This document shows, in pieces, positions 62,047 through 64,000 of a stretch of DNA of 64,000 bases. Each line of letters opens with the position of its first letter. The stretch's first letter is position 1. This DNA comes from Frigoribacterium sp. CG_9.8. Lineage in GTDB: Bacteria > Actinomycetota > Actinomycetes > Actinomycetales > Microbacteriaceae. The notes under the pieces are model-generated. The model made no database searches. It saw only the letters and a list, made by a program, of their open reading frames with translations, and had not been told where the DNA came from. The position numbers and the translations under genes were made by a program. Location of the stretch: contig NZ_JADOVH010000003.1 of assembly GCF_015751965.1 (NCBI RefSeq), positions 283,736 to 347,735 of the forward strand. The letters run 5' to 3'.

Positions 62047-63056
62047 GCGACATCCTCCAATGAACGCTGGGGCAGATCGCGCTCGAGGCGGGCGTGCAGG
62101 CCGAGGCCGGAGAGTGCGGCGGCGATGCGGTCGGGATCCACTGTGCTCACGGCGATCGTGGCATGGCCAACGGTCGAGCCGCGAAGATTCTCGATCGATG
62201 CACCGAGCAGGGAAACGTCGGTGCCGAGTTCACCGGCGAGTCGGGTGAGCCAGTCGGCCGGCACGGGAGTTTCACCGTAGGTGACGTGCCACAGCGATGC
62301 CGCAGCCGAGGCATCCTGATGCCTGCGGCGCGGCTGCAGCGCACGGCCGAGATCCGATGCGGGGTCGCTGAGAAGATCGATCAGGCGACCCGATTCCACA
62401 ATGTGACCGTGGTCAAGACGCGCGACACAATCGGCGACCTGCAGAACGGTGTCCATCTCGTGAGTGATGAAGAGGATCGCGAGGTCGAGGTCATCGCGCA
62501 GTTCCTTGAGGAGTTCGACTATCGAGTTGGTGGCCTGCGGGTCGAGACCGGAGGTCGCTTCATCCGAGAGCAGCACGGTGGGGCGAAGGGCGAGGGCGCG
62601 CGCGATACCGATGCGCTGACGTTGGCCGCCAGAGAGCTGGTGCGGGTAATGCTTCGCCTTATCGGCGAGTCCGACGCGGTCGAGCAGTTCGGCGACGCGC
62701 TTTCTCGACTCCGTCGGCGTCACACCAAGATATTCGAGCGGCAACGCCACGTTAGATTCGGCAGTGCGACGGCCGAAAAGCCCATCACTCTGGAAGATCG
62801 TTCCGATGCGCCGACGGGCAATGCGCAACTGTTTTTCGGTGAGCTGAGACAGGGTGTCACCGTTGACGACAACCGATCCGGATGTCGGCCGCTCGAGCAG
62901 GCTGACGCACTGTGCGAGTGTGGTCTTCCCCGCTCCGCTCGGCCCGACGACCGCGTAGATCTCACCGGCCTCGATGCTCAAATCGAGACGGTCCAGCACG
63001 AGGGATCGGGCGTCGCCGTGGCCGAAGACTTTTGTCAGCTGTTCGATCTGGATCAT
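62043..63056 (-). CDS. metN: Methionine ABC transporter, ATPase (MetN)
   Basis: The 337-residue ATPase has Walker A VVGPSGAGKTTLAQCVSLLE, signature QLSGGQRQRIGIARAL and Walker B TVLLSDEATSGLDPQATNSI. Residues about 265-335 form the NIL regulatory domain (GTDVSLLGASIENLRGSTVG), in which methionine inhibits uptake. The ATG 63056 starts the ATPase fold (MIQIEQLTKVFGHG) and follows a GGAAG site. It is the first gene of metNIQ. No S-adenosylmethionine riboswitch was recognised upstream. Confidence 0.93.
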   Translation of the reverse strand: MIQIEQLTKVFGHGDARSLVLDRLDLSIEAGEIYAVVGPSGAGKTTLAQCVSLLERPTSGSVVVNGDTLSQLTEKQLRIARRRIGTIFQSDGLFGRRTAESNVALPLEYLGVTPTESRKRVAELLDRVGLADKAKHYPHQLSGGQRQRIGIARALALRPTVLLSDEATSGLDPQATNSIVELLKELRDDLDLAILFITHEMDTVLQVADCVARLDHGHIVESGRLIDLLSDPASDLGRALQPRRRHQDASAAASLWHVTYGETPVPADWLTRLAGELGTDVSLLGASIENLRGSTVGHATIAVSTVDPDRIAAALSGLGLHARLERDLPQRSLEDVA

Positions 63057-63279
63057 GTAAAAACTTCCTGGAGAGACACGCGGGGACAAGGGACGAAGTG
63101 TGGGGGATGGCCCGACTGTAGACGAGCGGCGATCATCGCTGCCGCCGTATTTCTTTGCGTGTCGCAGTAAGTCGCCCGATGGCGCGGAACTGCGAATTAA
63201 CTATGCAGTTGGCAGTTTCAGCGAATCCTCAAATGCCGTGTGCGCAACAGATCAATAAGGAGTCATCATCCGAACAGTC

Positions 63280-63690
63280 ATGAAGTCGTGCGCCGCCCTT
63301 GCGGTCACTGTTGTACTTGGACTCGCCGGATGCTCCGCGGCCGTGGCACAATCAAGGGCAACTCCCGGGTCCTCGGCCACCACCACGTCGGCAAGTGGTA
63401 CGTCCACGACAGAGGCGACGGGTGCAAACAATTGAAAAAACCGGGAAGCGTCGTTCTCACTTCCCTCCCGCTGGGCGATGGGAGCGTCTCTATTATGGGT
63501 TCCGCCGTCGGCTCGGTGTATTCGTGCAGCGCCGGTAACCCGAGCGCTGGCGGCTCGAATGTCAACGTGCCATGGATCCAATGGCACCGCCTGGGATTCC
63601 ACCGCAAAGTTGGGAGTCATCGGCGCGCACTCGTGGCTGACGGCTAAGTTCACCATCAAGATTCAGGGCGCGAACCGGGTCATGGGGTCA
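63280..63690 (+). pseudogene. YHYH-domain lipoprotein, frameshifted fragments near contig end
   Basis: From ATG 63280 a lipoprotein signal (ALAVTVVLGLAGCSAAVAQS) is open for 51 codons, to a TGA at 63433. Text in the next frame continues GSVVLTSLPLGDGSVS, then VGSVYSCSAGNPSAGGSN. The first frame resumes with GTAWDSTAKLGVIG, then KFTIKIQGANRVMG. Together they resemble the start of YHYH-domain secreted proteins. Two compensating shifts and a missing C-terminal half show it is broken, or misread, because the poly-G/poly-C junk begins soon after. From 63681 to 63863 another open frame codes a basic peptide (KRSLGISQVEGFIKPSRIKQ) that I cannot assign. Confidence 0.55.
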
Positions 63691-63863
63691 CGGCCGCCAA
63701 ACGCCAAATTAAACGCTCCCTCGGCATCTCCCAAGTGGAGGGCTTTATCAAGCCAAGCCGCATCAAGCAGAAGATCAAATATCGCGCCGGCCTCTACACG
63801 CCGGTCGCTCGCGCAATTCGACAAACCGGACGCGGAAAGTTTCGAACACCATTCGGCCTGTAA

Positions 63864-64000
63864 CGTGGATCAGCCGGGGGGGGGGGGGGGGGGGGGGGCC
63901 CCCCCCCAAAAAAAAAAAACCACCCAACCCACCCCCCCCCCCCCCGCAAAAAAAAAAACCCCCCACAACAAAAACACCGCCACCCCCCCACTATAAAAAG
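63864..64000. other. Low-complexity contig end, probably artefact
   Basis: A run of 23 G (63876-63898) is followed by poly-C, poly-A, more C-runs and A-runs to the end. Such homopolymer blocks are unlike anything else in the window. They look like a sequencing or assembly end, and no feature should be called in them. Confidence 0.85.

Noticed and set aside
62094..63170. A 358-codon plus-strand frame over metN
   Set aside because: It is a mirror of the ATPase gene with no domain of its own.
63057..63240. Possible S-adenosylmethionine riboswitch in front of metNIQ
   Set aside because: I could not find the conserved core or helices of any SAM riboswitch class. A covariance-model search would be decisive.

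Overview
The window is high-GC DNA with dense, often overlapping genes, GTG starts and gene families typical of Actinobacteria. Examples are the SCO1664 / DUF3090 / MSMEG_4193 trio, a DevS/DevR-like two-component pair and a TM0106-type nuclease-helicase. Together they suggest a member of the Microbacteriaceae or a close relative. A three-domain ice-binding-like surface protein hints at a cold or icy habitat (inference). No rRNA, tRNA, CRISPR array or insertion sequence was recognised. The left edge cuts a SWIM/SNF2-type helicase gene. The right edge degenerates after about 63,870 into homopolymer runs that look like a contig end, not biology.

Layout. 1-18.7 kb is mostly housekeeping and stress genes: SWIM helicase N-terminus, ThrE-type exporter, histidine phosphatase, flavin monooxygenase, SDR, two endonuclease/exonuclease/phosphatase proteins, a KhtTU-like cation/proton antiporter pair, a RecQ helicase with a phosphoribosyltransferase-like tail, glutathione peroxidase, a J-domain protein and a large RecB-like nuclease/helicase. 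19-22 kb holds a MarR regulator and a visibly decayed three-gene flavin/FMN redox operon (ferredoxin reductase, FMN-binding protein, ApbE). Every gene in it has lost internal conserved sequence. 22-25.3 kb has a VIT-family transporter, an APC permease and a FetB-like permease.

25.3-35.3 kb reads as a low-oxygen/respiratory-stress module: a universal stress protein, cydABCD encoded behind a tandem universal stress protein, and a divergent GAF-GAF histidine kinase plus NarL/DevR-type regulator. Two DosR-box-like palindromes lie in front of the two stress-protein transcription units, so the regulator probably controls both. 35.4-41 kb holds a MoxR-like ATPase/VWA pair and the SCO1664 trio.

41.2-47.8 kb encodes exported proteins. 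The most notable is a three-gene WxL-type surface operon: a small WxL-like protein, a DUF916-type membrane protein, and an 824-residue protein with three ice-binding-like (DUF3494) domains and a WxL-like tail. 47.8-63.1 kb holds an exopolyphosphatase-type gene and then a region rich in sulfur and amino-acid metabolism: a polar amino-acid ABC transporter, acetyl-CoA synthetase, a DmoA/NtaA-type monooxygenase with flavin reductase, a 2OG-Fe(II) oxygenase, O-acetylhomoserine sulfhydrylase and metNIQ. This region is interrupted at 56.5-58.2 kb by a lower-GC three-gene cassette (HTTM-type membrane protein, SdpA-like partner, 75-residue acidic peptide) that may be a peptide-modification or peptide-toxin system.

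A recurring oddity is short tandem duplications (15-26 bp units) at gene ends and in intergenic DNA. One of them, a 20-bp duplication, breaks the ferredoxin reductase reading frame.
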